Assembly: GCA_964426605.1 (NCBI GenBank)
Contig: CAYRQK010000002.1
Location: forward strand, 1-64,000
DNA length: 64,000 nucleotides
DNA from: JAGQNT01 sp964426605
GTDB lineage: Bacteria; Patescibacteriota; Saccharimonadia; Saccharimonadales; UBA4665
Direction of reading: 5' to 3'
The notes under the pieces were generated by a model, which worked only from the letters and a program-made list of their open reading frames with translations, made no database searches and was not told where the DNA came from. Shown here piece after piece: positions 16,133 through 24,957 of the stretch. The first letter of the stretch is position 1; each line of letters starts with the position of its first letter. The position numbers and the translations under genes were made by a program.

Positions 16133-17956
16133 TTATAGGCTATCTGCGGCCGCAACGCGGTTAATTTCATTGAGCGTCGTCATGCCAGCCAGCGCCTTCA
16201 AGTATCCGTCCTCGCGCATTGACACCATTCCTTGGGCTTGTGCGGCCTGCTGGATGTGATTACTGGTAGCTCGCTCCAAGATCAGCTTCTGGATCTCCTC
16301 GGTCACGCCAAATACTTCGTAGATACCCATGCGACCACTGTAACCACCAGGTGCGCTGGGGCTATCAATGCCCTTGGTTAAAGTATAAGCGCTTTCAGTA
16401 ATAAGTGGCAAGTTTTCGAACCCAAGATCTGTCGATGCCTCGTCGCGCTTGGCTGCATCAGCAGGCAGCAAGCGCTCGAGCGTCTTGTGTACCGCCTCTG
16501 TTTCGGCAAGGGTAGACTGATACTGTTCCTTGGCGTCACCGATGCGGCGCACCAGACGCTGACCGATGACCGTCTTGACCGTGCTAGCGATCAGGAATGG
16601 CTCGATGCCCATGTCGAGCAATCGCGGTAAAATACCAGCCGCACTGTTGGTGTGCAGCGTGCTAAATACCAAGTGGCCAGTCAGAGCCGCCTGCACCGCT
16701 AGCTCAGCGGTCTCCTTATCGCGAATCTCCCCCACCATCACAACATCAGGGTCCTGGCGCAAAATGGAGCGAAGGCCGCCCGCAAATGTCAGGCCAACGT
16801 CGGGATTGACCTGAATCTGATTGATACCCTGCATTTTGTATTCAACGGGGTCTTCGAGCGTCACGATATTGATGCTGTCGTCTTTGATCTCCTGCAGCAG
16901 CGCATACAGACTGGTCGACTTACCAGAACCGGTTGGACCAGAAGTGAGGATCATACCATTGCTCTGCTTGAGGCCTTCGCGAATGGTTCGGAGTGCCCGA
17001 CCACGGTAGCCCATATCTTCGAGCTTAAGGCTCGTGCCGGACTTGTCGAGCAAACGGATAACCACTTGCTCTCCCCAGACAACTGGCGAGATAGCGATAC
17101 GCAAGTCGATGTCGTGGCCCGCAACACTGATGCTAAATTCGCCATCTTGCGGGATCCGATGCTCATCAATTTTCAGATTGGATAATATCTTGATACGACT
17201 GACGAGCGGCGGCTCAGTGGACTTAGGTAACTTCATGATTTCGCGCAAAATGCCATCAATACGACAGCGGATCTTGAGTTCGTCCTGCAGTGGCTCGATG
17301 TGCACATCGGAGGCCCGGTTTTTGGCGGCGAACTCCAGAATGGTCGAGAGCGCCTTACTAATAGGAGAATCTTGCACCAGTGTCTTCATGGCAGCTGTAC
17401 CGGCCGGCGCAGTCTGGCCAGGGGCATGCCGTTCGTCTGTGCCCGACGCTTTACTAGCACCATTTATCGTATTCGTCAGTTTGCTGATATCATCAGCGAC
17501 TGAGCCCGGTACACTAGGCTGGTATTGCTTCAAGACGTTCCGGATGCCCTCCTCGGACGCCGAGTAGACTTTGAGTGGCCGACCAACTTTATTACTCAGG
17601 AAGTCTGCCACCTGGACGTTGTCAGCGTCGAGCATAGCCACCACCAGTCGACGTTGCATTTCGCCCAGCGGTACCGCCATGTAGCGCTCGGCAACTTCTT
17701 GTGGCAGTAATTGTAAAACCTTGGGATCGACCTGGGCTGCGCTCAGATTCACATAAGGTACCTTGGTGACCTTCGCTATGGCTTTAGTGAGATCTTCATT
17801 ACTCACCCTACCGTCGCTTACCAGCAAACTCAGCAGTGGTGTGCTTTCCGTCTCAGACTTCCGCCTGAGGGTCTGCAACACGTCACTAGTTAACACACCA
17901 CTCGCAATCAGGTTATCTTCAACCTGCTGCTGAGTAGTCGCGGATAGCACACTCAT
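16133..17956 (-). CDS. pilB: Pilus assembly ATPase
   Basis: GspE/PilB extension motor, 607 aa. A MshEN-type N-terminal domain (about 1-145) precedes a linker and the ATPase core: Walker A GPTGSGKST (340-348), Walker B DPDVVMVGE (402-410), His box TGHLVFSTLHTN (426-437). The canonical tetracysteine zinc module between the ATPase core and the YSGRMGIYEV element is missing; that part instead has about 60 Ala/Asp/Ser/Glu-rich residues without cysteine. Second-to-last motor gene of the pilMNO-B-T-C operon. Confidence 0.93.
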   Translation of the reverse strand: MSVLSATTQQQVEDNLIASGVLTSDVLQTLRRKSETESTPLLSLLVSDGRVSNEDLTKAIAKVTKVPYVNLSAAQVDPKVLQLLPQEVAERYMAVPLGEMQRRLVVAMLDADNVQVADFLSNKVGRPLKVYSASEEGIRNVLKQYQPSVPGSVADDISKLTNTINGASKASGTDERHAPGQTAPAGTAAMKTLVQDSPISKALSTILEFAAKNRASDVHIEPLQDELKIRCRIDGILREIMKLPKSTEPPLVSRIKILSNLKIDEHRIPQDGEFSISVAGHDIDLRIAISPVVWGEQVVIRLLDKSGTSLKLEDMGYRGRALRTIREGLKQSNGMILTSGPTGSGKSTSLYALLQEIKDDSINIVTLEDPVEYKMQGINQIQVNPDVGLTFAGGLRSILRQDPDVVMVGEIRDKETAELAVQAALTGHLVFSTLHTNSAAGILPRLLDMGIEPFLIASTVKTVIGQRLVRRIGDAKEQYQSTLAETEAVHKTLERLLPADAAKRDEASTDLGFENLPLITESAYTLTKGIDSPSAPGGYSGRMGIYEVFGVTEEIQKLILERATSNHIQQAAQAQGMVSMREDGYLKALAGMTTLNEINRVAAADSL

Positions 17957-17974
17957 AGCCTATTCACCTGTACC

Positions 17975-18223
17975 CTACTGATTCGCAGCAAACGGATCGT
18001 TATTAGAGTTATCGCCAATCCGGATAAGCTGAGTCGGGTCAATAGAATTGCTGTTGAAGTATTTGTGTGATGGGTTTGTGAATTCGGTCGAGACAACATC
18101 AACAACTTCAGCCTGTTGCTGACGGTTAGCGGTCGAGGCAAAAATAGCCCTTGATACAAATAACGACACGACCGCAGCAATACCGGCAATCAGCAATATC
18201 ATCGCGAGATCTTTTTGCTTCAT
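17975..18223 (-). CDS. Small membrane protein of the pilus operon
   Basis: 82 aa: a short basic start, one transmembrane helix (about 7-29) and an Asn/Asp/Ser-rich outside domain. Not a prepilin, since it has no Gly-Phe...Glu motif. It begins on the last base of pilO (TAATG) and ends 18 nt before pilB. PilP occupies this place in Gram-negative operons, but no PilP similarity is visible and an outer-membrane connector would make no sense here. Probably a lineage-specific part of the PilMNO complex. Confidence 0.75.
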   Translation of the reverse strand: MKQKDLAMILLIAGIAAVVSLFVSRAIFASTANRQQQAEVVDVVSTEFTNPSHKYFNSNSIDPTQLIRIGDNSNNDPFAANQ

Positions 18224-18900
18224 TACTTCACGACCTCCTTCTTGATACTCAGGCTCTTCTCTGGCTGATAGTACGTCTTGGCATCAATCGTAAACGTCAG
18301 GCCACTATCACTCGAAGCGGCCAGATCAACCGACTGAACATTGATAGGTCGAATGGACAGCTGCAATGCGTTGATAAGATTCTTGATGGAGTCGTAGTCG
18401 CCCTTACCCGTTATCGTAAAGGGCATCTCAACCGGCTGCGGCGTCGAGGAACTCTGAGTGCTCGCTTGCGCAGCTTCATCATCGCTGCCCGTAATGCTTT
18501 GAATCGATACGTTGTTGGTCGTCAAAATCTTTTCCAGACTAGTCGCGAGTGCCGGGAAGTCATATTTGCTTGGCAGCGCGTCCAGTACAATCGTCGGGTT
18601 TGTAGTATCAACACCACTACTCTTGTCATTTGCACCGCCCAGTATGTTGAGAGGGGCACTCGCGAAGGTATGGTACGAGCTAACCAGGCTATTGACGCTC
18701 GTGATGTCGGTCTTGAGTTGCACCAGTGCGACCTTCTTTTTGTCGATGACGCGATTTTGATAGGAAAGCTGCCCGACAAGCATCCACGAGGCAACCAAGC
18801 AAAATACCACGATAAAGGTGGCCGCCGAGGTGCCAATCACCACAGCAGAATTTGCCTTGTCGATCATGAGTCGTTTTGCTGATGGAATGCCTTGTGCCAT
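18223..18900 (-). CDS. pilO: PilO-like pilus alignment protein
   Basis: Bitopic membrane protein, 225 aa: a cytoplasmic N-terminus, a transmembrane helix at about 23-47, a coiled-coil stretch (about 50-75), then a ferredoxin-like outside domain with the typical MPFTITGKGDYDSIKNLINALQ pattern. Pairs with PilN to hold the motor and platform. Assigned by this pattern and gene order. Confidence 0.82.
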   Translation of the reverse strand: MAQGIPSAKRLMIDKANSAVVIGTSAATFIVVFCLVASWMLVGQLSYQNRVIDKKKVALVQLKTDITSVNSLVSSYHTFASAPLNILGGANDKSSGVDTTNPTIVLDALPSKYDFPALATSLEKILTTNNVSIQSITGSDDEAAQASTQSSSTPQPVEMPFTITGKGDYDSIKNLINALQLSIRPINVQSVDLAASSDSGLTFTIDAKTYYQPEKSLSIKKEVVK

Positions 18901-18909
18901 ATGTTTGCC

Positions 18910-19578
18910 TTACTTCGTATTCTTTTCAAAGATTGAGTCTGGTTGCTCAACAATGGACCTAGTGCTAATGATATTCGGAACCGACAATGTCACATCGTTC
19001 GTGCTGTTGAAGATGGCCGGGTCGTACGTAATGGTGACGGTGTATGTAGCGTGAATAGAATCACGTGTGAAACTGGTCAGTACCACGCTCGTGAATGCCG
19101 GGTGTTTACCCGGTAAACCCTTCTGCGCATATTTGGTAAACTTGAGGCCGTCCACAAAGGTGTTGACCACATCGAGCGATGGCGCAGCACCCGTAATCGT
19201 GATGGTGTTGGTCGTATAGTCTGTCTCGATGTCGCTGATTGTTGCCAGTGCTGGAGTCAGTTGCGTGATATAGTCCGGCAAGCGAGTCACGATCGGCTTC
19301 TCACTATGCAGCGAATCGAGTGAACCAAGCTGACTCTGGATAGTCAGGATCTTGTTAAGATCCTTGGTACCTTCGAGTTTTTTGCTCTGGGTCGTAATAT
19401 CACCGCTCAGATCACTAATAGTCTTCTTTTGCCAGACATCAACCGTTAGTACCAACAGTATGAACACCGCCAACGCGGCAAGCGAAATAATTACCGACAC
19501 GCTGACAACAGTGCGCTTGAGACGCTCTGCCTTGATATATTCGATCTTTACATCAGGTAACAGATTGAGTTGTATCAT
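18910..19578 (-). CDS. pilN: PilN-like pilus alignment protein
   Basis: 222 aa. It begins MIQLNLLPDVK, the conserved PilN cytoplasmic motif (INLLP) that binds PilM, followed by a transmembrane helix (about 24-47), a coiled coil and a ferredoxin-like outside domain. Its start overlaps the pilM stop by 4 nt. Confidence 0.87.
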   Translation of the reverse strand: MIQLNLLPDVKIEYIKAERLKRTVVSVSVIISLAALAVFILLVLTVDVWQKKTISDLSGDITTQSKKLEGTKDLNKILTIQSQLGSLDSLHSEKPIVTRLPDYITQLTPALATISDIETDYTTNTITITGAAPSLDVVNTFVDGLKFTKYAQKGLPGKHPAFTSVVLTSFTRDSIHATYTVTITYDPAIFNSTNDVTLSVPNIISTRSIVEQPDSIFEKNTK

Positions 19579-20612
19579 TCTGCGCGCTCCGCTAGGCCTA
19601 CTGCCACACCAAACTGATTCGATATAGCCAGCAGCTCATTTTGCCGATCAGCGGCAAACTGTACATTGCGCCAAGCATTGCCAATCTCGACATTCAGAGA
19701 GAATTTGTTGGCCAGGTATAGCGGGAACTCAGGCAATACCGAAGCCCCGCCAGTCACAACAATGCGGTCGAGTTTGGCGCTAGCATAGCGCGTCTGGAAG
19801 AACTTGATTGACTTCTCTATCTCAGAAGTCAGCAAATCAACCGCACTAATAACTGCCTGGAATACTTGTCCTTCGAGCTTATCTTTGTTGAGGCCAAACT
19901 TCATAACAAACTGTTCGGCCTGCTTCTCGTCGGTGTTCAAGTTCTGCATAGCGGCCCGCACCAGTGCCTCCATGCCGGTTGGGATTGCCCGCGTCAGACG
20001 CGGCAAACCACCCGATACAATCACCAGATCCGTACCCTTCTCACCCATGTCAATGATAAGTTGAGCGCCGGCCTGCTCACCAACTGCCATCGAACGCGAC
20101 AATGCCAGATTATCTGGCTCAAAGGCAATAACATTGAGTCCAATAGACTCAAGCATGTCGAGTCGAGATTCAATGAAAGCATTTGGCACACTGGATAGCA
20201 ATATCTCGATTTTCGTCTTGTCGGCTGGCGAGTCACCGAGCAGCGCCCAGTCAATCTTAGACTCCGACAGCGGTGTCGGGATCAATGAGTCGGCCTGGTA
20301 GCGGATAGCCTTTGCCAGCTCCGCCGATGGCATTCGATCGATATCGGCAACCGTGGTAAACACCCGCTGCGATGGAATACCTACCGCCACATTCCTGGTA
20401 CTAACTTTGGCCTGCGCCACTAGCTGCGCGATGGCTTGTGCTAAGCGCTGCTGGTCGTTCTTGGAGTCACTGATAGACAACTTGCTATCGATGGGAACAT
20501 AGGCGTATTTCACGAGCGATTTCTGCCCACTACCGTGTAGTTCGACCAATCTCACCGCTGTCGCGCCGATGTCGAGACCAAAGAAAGCTGAAACCCCACT
20601 CAGAATACTCAT
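19575..20612 (-). CDS. pilM: PilM, actin-like pilus assembly protein
   Basis: Cytoplasmic actin-fold ATPase, 345 aa. FFGLDIGATAVRLVEL is the phosphate-1 motif, IDMGEKGTDLVIVSGG phosphate-2 and VVTGGASVLPEFPLYLA the adenosine motif. It docks on PilN's cytoplasmic tail. TGC-TATACT (ending 10 nt before the ATG) gives pilM its own promoter downstream of the 780-aa gene. Confidence 0.92.
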   Translation of the reverse strand: MSILSGVSAFFGLDIGATAVRLVELHGSGQKSLVKYAYVPIDSKLSISDSKNDQQRLAQAIAQLVAQAKVSTRNVAVGIPSQRVFTTVADIDRMPSAELAKAIRYQADSLIPTPLSESKIDWALLGDSPADKTKIEILLSSVPNAFIESRLDMLESIGLNVIAFEPDNLALSRSMAVGEQAGAQLIIDMGEKGTDLVIVSGGLPRLTRAIPTGMEALVRAAMQNLNTDEKQAEQFVMKFGLNKDKLEGQVFQAVISAVDLLTSEIEKSIKFFQTRYASAKLDRIVVTGGASVLPEFPLYLANKFSLNVEIGNAWRNVQFAADRQNELLAISNQFGVAVGLAERAE

Positions 20613-20675
20613 ACTAGGCTCAAGTATAGCATAAGCGCCATCTAGTGTGGCAAGCTTTCCGGCTAAAAACTAATC

Positions 20676-23018
20676 CTAGAGAACAGGTGGCAAGCCCAGG
20701 ATGGCATCGTAATTAAGGTTCTTGGATCCTGAACCGTCGGGCAACCACATCTCGGGGCTATACACAAATGTTTCGGCGGAGCTGTTGCTCTGCCATGCAT
20801 CGGTAGTTTTTGAATCTTTGAGTGAGCCGCTAGCGCGCAAGAACTGTACCTGTTTGGCTGCGAATGCGCCATACACCGTCAGCTTATTATTACACCGATT
20901 GTACAGCTGAGATGTTGGCACTGCAGACCCTAGTCCAGTTGCACAGGTATATATCGTACCGCCCGAGCCACCGCTGTTGGGCATCGCCACGTACAGGCCG
21001 TCCAACTCGGTAACGCCCGCGCCAATGTAGATGCTGCCACCCACCACAACCAGCTTGAAGCGTGGGATGTCACCAGCCGATGTCGCAGCTTGATTACCAT
21101 AGCGAACATCGCTCGAAATATACACGTCCTGATTCCTCACTACATACGTCTGGTGGCCACTGTACGAAGAGTCCCCATAGCCGTCGGTCGTAGGCAATGA
21201 TGGAGTGCTAGCACCACCACCAACGTCACTCATGAAGTTACAGCTAGTGGGCAGTGAGGCGGCACCGAAATCTCCACCGTAGTTACCGCTACCACTGGCG
21301 GCACTCGTCGTATTTGCAAATGATAATCGCAACGGGTTGGCAGTCCCCAACGCCGAAGCAAAACTTTTTATGTGCGCCACGGCGTACGCGCCAGCCTCGG
21401 CGCCAGCACCCGAATAATCGGTATTGCTATCGTGGTTCCAGCTTGTAATCCCTGCACTACCGTTCGTCTGACAGCCACTCCGGCCATCCTGTTGATACGC
21501 GCCAGCGGCAATATCACCGCTGTACACGCTCAGGTACGGCCGGACGCCGTATATGATACTAGCCGAGACACAGTCCGCCAATCCGTTCGGTACAATATCA
21601 GTTGTATTACTACTCACCGGGCTAAATGAACCGGTACTGACAGTGCCCTTCTTATCTCGAGTATCCGTACGCTGAGATACGGTAACTGTTTTCTGAACAA
21701 CGTATGAATATGTACCGCTAACTGTATACGTGAGGGGTGTACTTTCGGGTCCAAAGCCAGTAAAGGTATGCGAAGTCGGGTTACCATCTGGCGCGCTCGC
21801 CGATTGCTGGGATGGCGTACCAGTATACTTTGAGTCAAACGTGTTCTGTACCACGGTGTACGACGTATCTGTCTTGGTGTATGTGCGCTTAGCTACCCCG
21901 CTAGGCGCAGACCAGTTACCACCCGTTGTAGTGCTGGTATCGGCCGGCACACCACTTACAGAACCCAAATACGTAGCGCTAAAGGCTTGACTATCTATCT
22001 CCAACCAACCGGTGGGGTTAGTACCAATCGAACAGCTAGCTGATATCGCCGCACCAGGGCCATTACAAGGCCTCGAGGTCACATTTCCAACCTCTTTATA
22101 GCCATCGTTCCCTCCACCCGGTTTTACATCCAGTACATACAAGACGTACGTCTTTCCACCTGCATCGGTGACCGTCTTTGTCCCTGACGTAGCAGTAGTA
22201 GCGGCAATAATTACAGTACTCCCATCCTTTACTTGCGCCTTTACCCTGTTACTACTTGTGCTGTCAGCGTCAGAAATATTGTTATACGTAATCTTTTGTT
22301 GGTGAGCGGCCGGATTGACACATGCAATGCCGATATTCCCACTTGGGTTGCCGTTAGGTGTTGTCCACGTTATCTCAAGATTGAAATTAATACACTGCTG
22401 TGCACTCTGATAATCATTGGTGTTAAGTCCCAATTTGAAAAACTCACATAGCTTTTGATTATTAATAACCTGCCGTGAGCCCGAGAGCCCCATGTTATTG
22501 ATCTGAAAGTCTAAGGGTACGCTATCTTTTTCGACAGTTTTCGTCGGCTGGTTGGCAGGCTCTTTTACAGAATGGAACTTGCTCGTAACGCAATCTGTAT
22601 TCGTTCCCTGGGGGCATGTCAGGCCAAACACACCATGGTATTTAGGGTTACCAATGTACTTCAGGCAGTCGTACGCATCGCCATCTTCACCGTACGTACC
22701 AGACTTAGGACATACCTTATTACTACCGTATATGGCGTAAGCAGCCGTATCTCTATTGTCGCAACGTTTCCACTCAAAATCAATTTTATAGGAGCCCTTA
22801 CCAGTACTAGGATTAAAATCCACATTCGTTATCTTTGCCGCAAAGTCAACCCGCACGCTACCAGTACACAGACTTCCATAGTTCGACGGTGACTCCGTGT
22901 GCGACCATGTCGTTGCAGCACTCGCCCGCTCACTCAAAAGCCGGTTTATTAGGACGACCGAACTGGCAAAAAGACCTACCATCAACACCGCGACTGCAAG
23001 CTTTCGTGTATAAGACAT
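20676..23018 (-). CDS. Large secreted protein heading the pilus operon
   Basis: 780 aa, not a family I can name. A transmembrane anchor or signal peptide (about 7-29, ending ASA-A) is followed by an extended Ser/Thr/Gly/Asn-rich extracellular protein with many scattered cysteines, beta-rich throughout. The last 220 residues have turns of the bactofilin or beta-helix kind (VYISSDV, IYIGAGV, LDGLYVAMP, LTVYGAFAAKQVQFLRAS) and finish with the FVYSPEMWLP element. Position, export signal and size suggest a pilus-associated adhesin or tip protein, comparable in role to PilY1 but without visible homology. It lies 63 nt upstream of pilM. Confidence 0.72.
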   Translation of the reverse strand: MSYTRKLAVAVLMVGLFASSVVLINRLLSERASAATTWSHTESPSNYGSLCTGSVRVDFAAKITNVDFNPSTGKGSYKIDFEWKRCDNRDTAAYAIYGSNKVCPKSGTYGEDGDAYDCLKYIGNPKYHGVFGLTCPQGTNTDCVTSKFHSVKEPANQPTKTVEKDSVPLDFQINNMGLSGSRQVINNQKLCEFFKLGLNTNDYQSAQQCINFNLEITWTTPNGNPSGNIGIACVNPAAHQQKITYNNISDADSTSSNRVKAQVKDGSTVIIAATTATSGTKTVTDAGGKTYVLYVLDVKPGGGNDGYKEVGNVTSRPCNGPGAAISASCSIGTNPTGWLEIDSQAFSATYLGSVSGVPADTSTTTGGNWSAPSGVAKRTYTKTDTSYTVVQNTFDSKYTGTPSQQSASAPDGNPTSHTFTGFGPESTPLTYTVSGTYSYVVQKTVTVSQRTDTRDKKGTVSTGSFSPVSSNTTDIVPNGLADCVSASIIYGVRPYLSVYSGDIAAGAYQQDGRSGCQTNGSAGITSWNHDSNTDYSGAGAEAGAYAVAHIKSFASALGTANPLRLSFANTTSAASGSGNYGGDFGAASLPTSCNFMSDVGGGASTPSLPTTDGYGDSSYSGHQTYVVRNQDVYISSDVRYGNQAATSAGDIPRFKLVVVGGSIYIGAGVTELDGLYVAMPNSGGSGGTIYTCATGLGSAVPTSQLYNRCNNKLTVYGAFAAKQVQFLRASGSLKDSKTTDAWQSNSSAETFVYSPEMWLPDGSGSKNLNYDAILGLPPVL

Positions 23019-23104
23019 GTCAATGCTCCGACTAGCTACTAATACCTATGCATGCCTGAAGTGTATTCATGACCTAAGCTTAAGCGAAAACATACCTGTG
23101 CGCA

Positions 23105-23110
23105 AGTATA
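23105..23110 (-). promoter_or_regulatory. -10 box upstream of the pilus operon
   Basis: TATACT on the minus strand, about 87 nt before the start of the 780-aa gene, with only a weak -35 (TTATAG at 17 nt). The 200-nt spacer 23019-23219 holds no other gene I can support. Confidence 0.45.
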
Positions 23111-23219
23111 CTACGCTTATACTTTCACTATAAGCTACCCCTTGTTAAGATAGAGATTATGAGTGTATCAATTGGCACACACAGCACACAACAATACCAT
23201 TTGAGATAACTTTTATGCT

Positions 23220-24713
23220 CTAGTGCTTGCTGCTTGAATTTCGTGCTTCAATAACCCCTGCAGGTAACGCTCCGAAGAAGGACTTTAGTTGTTCAATCAG
23301 CTCAGGTGAATATTCTCGTGGCTCAGAGTGTATGACCTCAATTGGCTTTCCATCATTTGATAAAAGATTTAGCAGTCCATCTATATTCTTTAGAACGACA
23401 CTACCATCCACAACCTCATACTCAATACCAAGCTTCGTCATAGCAGCCTTAAACATAGGTTCAAATCTATCGCCGAAGCGTTTGTAGCCGCTGAATTGAG
23501 CCTGCCAGCCGTCATTAACTTCACCTTCTAATAACTCCCAGTCTAGTGCATCTGGTATCTCGCCTAGGATTTCATCATAATTCATTTGCCGTAAATCAGT
23601 TCGTATATGAAAATCGAACAACATCTGGTTAAAAGGAACTTTGTTCATAATGGCGTCTAAGTGGCGTCTTGGGTCAGTGACAATTGTAGTGCCATCAAAT
23701 CGCACCACTCTTTCGGCGTCCCAGTTACGAGCATCAGCGATCATCCAGCTCAATTCTGCATCCTCCGCCAGTGTCGCGTTCTGGTTAAAACCGCCGACTG
23801 CCGCATATGTAGATGCACGCAATGCACTACTTCTACCGACGAAGGTAGCGGGCTCTTTATCAATGCCCACTACAACACTTCCTTCTTCAAGGCTCTCTTC
23901 AAGGCCGCCCAGTACTAAGAACCCAGCAGCGACGTTCGGCTTAGCTAATACCTCTTCAGGCAAACACATGCTAGTGACTAAGCCGTCTTCACGAGGCTTA
24001 TCTTCGAATTCGCGGATAATACTACTTAGATAGTTTGGAGCCAAGGCAACAACGTCAGCGTCATTGCTTATTAGTACCGTATCAGCATCTCGCATATCAC
24101 GAGTTGCTATGCGAGCTAGAGCAATATCAAATGCGTGGCGCCGGGCATTGCCAACTGTAGCGGGCTCCTCGTCTGCCCAGACTTTTTGTGCAAAAGTAAC
24201 TGATATTTCAGGGTGTTCCTGCTGAAATGCGGCAATTTCGTGTGCGGTGTCATCGTCGGCGATGCCTTCAGGGTGATTATCAAGCATAACAATCTCAAAC
24301 AGGCTTGGGTCAATGTTCTGTCTTGCATACTCTTCAAGCGTGTGCTTAATACGTGAGCCTTCACTATAACCTATCAGCGTAACAACAGCTCTGACGGATG
24401 GTTTCATTGGTCGGCTAAGGTCAGCCAAACCTTTAATTTCATCAACATATGCCTGTTCCTGACGGGTAAAGTACTTTGTAATCTCGGTTTCTCCATCTAA
24501 AGCTGCTTCAGGGTTGTTGAGTAAGGTGTCTGAGCGACGCTCACGGTATTGAGTGGCAGAGAGTAGACCTAATTCAGACGCTTTTGTCCCAGCTTCCTTG
24601 ATTCCAGTTATATTCGTATCACCGGATACGCCTAGTAACGCCAAAGCACCAATTTCTTCAGGAGGAAGAATGGGCTGTTGTTCTAAATGGGGAGTTACAT
24701 TTTCTTCTGACAT
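23220..24713 (-). CDS. Soluble GT2-type glycosyltransferase
   Basis: 497 aa with a GT-A fold but no membrane segment: VTLIGYSEGSRIKHTLEEYA...FEIVMLDNH (nucleotide-binding start), VLISNDADVVALAPNYLS (the DxD-like acidic motif, NDAD) and VGGFNQNATLAEDAELSWMIADA (acceptor-side ED motif). The N-terminal 110 and C-terminal 120 residues are unassigned. I start at ATG 24713 (MSEENVTP), not 24734, because the region aligns with the leader of the orphan gene at 26375, whose product also begins MSE. Codon use and base composition are AT-richer than in flanking genes. Substrate unknown. Confidence 0.72.
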   Translation of the reverse strand: MSEENVTPHLEQQPILPPEEIGALALLGVSGDTNITGIKEAGTKASELGLLSATQYRERRSDTLLNNPEAALDGETEITKYFTRQEQAYVDEIKGLADLSRPMKPSVRAVVTLIGYSEGSRIKHTLEEYARQNIDPSLFEIVMLDNHPEGIADDDTAHEIAAFQQEHPEISVTFAQKVWADEEPATVGNARRHAFDIALARIATRDMRDADTVLISNDADVVALAPNYLSSIIREFEDKPREDGLVTSMCLPEEVLAKPNVAAGFLVLGGLEESLEEGSVVVGIDKEPATFVGRSSALRASTYAAVGGFNQNATLAEDAELSWMIADARNWDAERVVRFDGTTIVTDPRRHLDAIMNKVPFNQMLFDFHIRTDLRQMNYDEILGEIPDALDWELLEGEVNDGWQAQFSGYKRFGDRFEPMFKAAMTKLGIEYEVVDGSVVLKNIDGLLNLLSNDGKPIEVIHSEPREYSPELIEQLKSFFGALPAGVIEARNSSSKH

Positions 24714-24760
24714 TTTTGTTTTGTTTAGCTTCATACATTATTAGCATACTTTCACGTTTT

Positions 24761-24850
24761 TTGCAAGTTTTTACGCTCTATATGCTATGATTAACAGATG
24801 AAGTTGAAAAGTTGGGTTAAATGCTAAGTATAGGTACACGTATTGCGTAA
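24761..24850 (+). pseudogene. Decayed copy of the ychF promoter and 5' end
   Basis: This stretch aligns with 26427-26510. It has TTGCAA (24761), TATGAT (24786), TTAACAGATG, GAAAAGTTGG and an ATG at 24821 that reads MLSIG like YchF, then diverges and stops at TAA (24848-24850). The intact ychF promoter and start are 1.67 kb further on. It is the scar of a duplication or recombination at the ychF upstream region. Confidence 0.75.
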
Positions 24851-24879
24851 CACAACAACATTTTGAACTAAAACTAACT

Positions 24880-24957
24880 ATGCCACCTACGGATAAAGGT
24901 GGTCGAGGCTACTCAGACGAGTACGTTGCCGAACAACAAAAACAGCTTGTAAACTAG
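24880..24957 (+). CDS. 25-codon ORF, possible gene remnant
   Basis: Encodes MPPTDKGGRGYSDEYVAEQ... then ends at TAG, overlapping the stop of the convergent orphan gene by 4 nt. It has no Shine-Dalgarno or promoter of its own, but the composition is protein-like. It may be the surviving N-terminus of a displaced gene. Low certainty. Confidence 0.3.
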   Translation: MPPTDKGGRGYSDEYVAEQQKQLVN

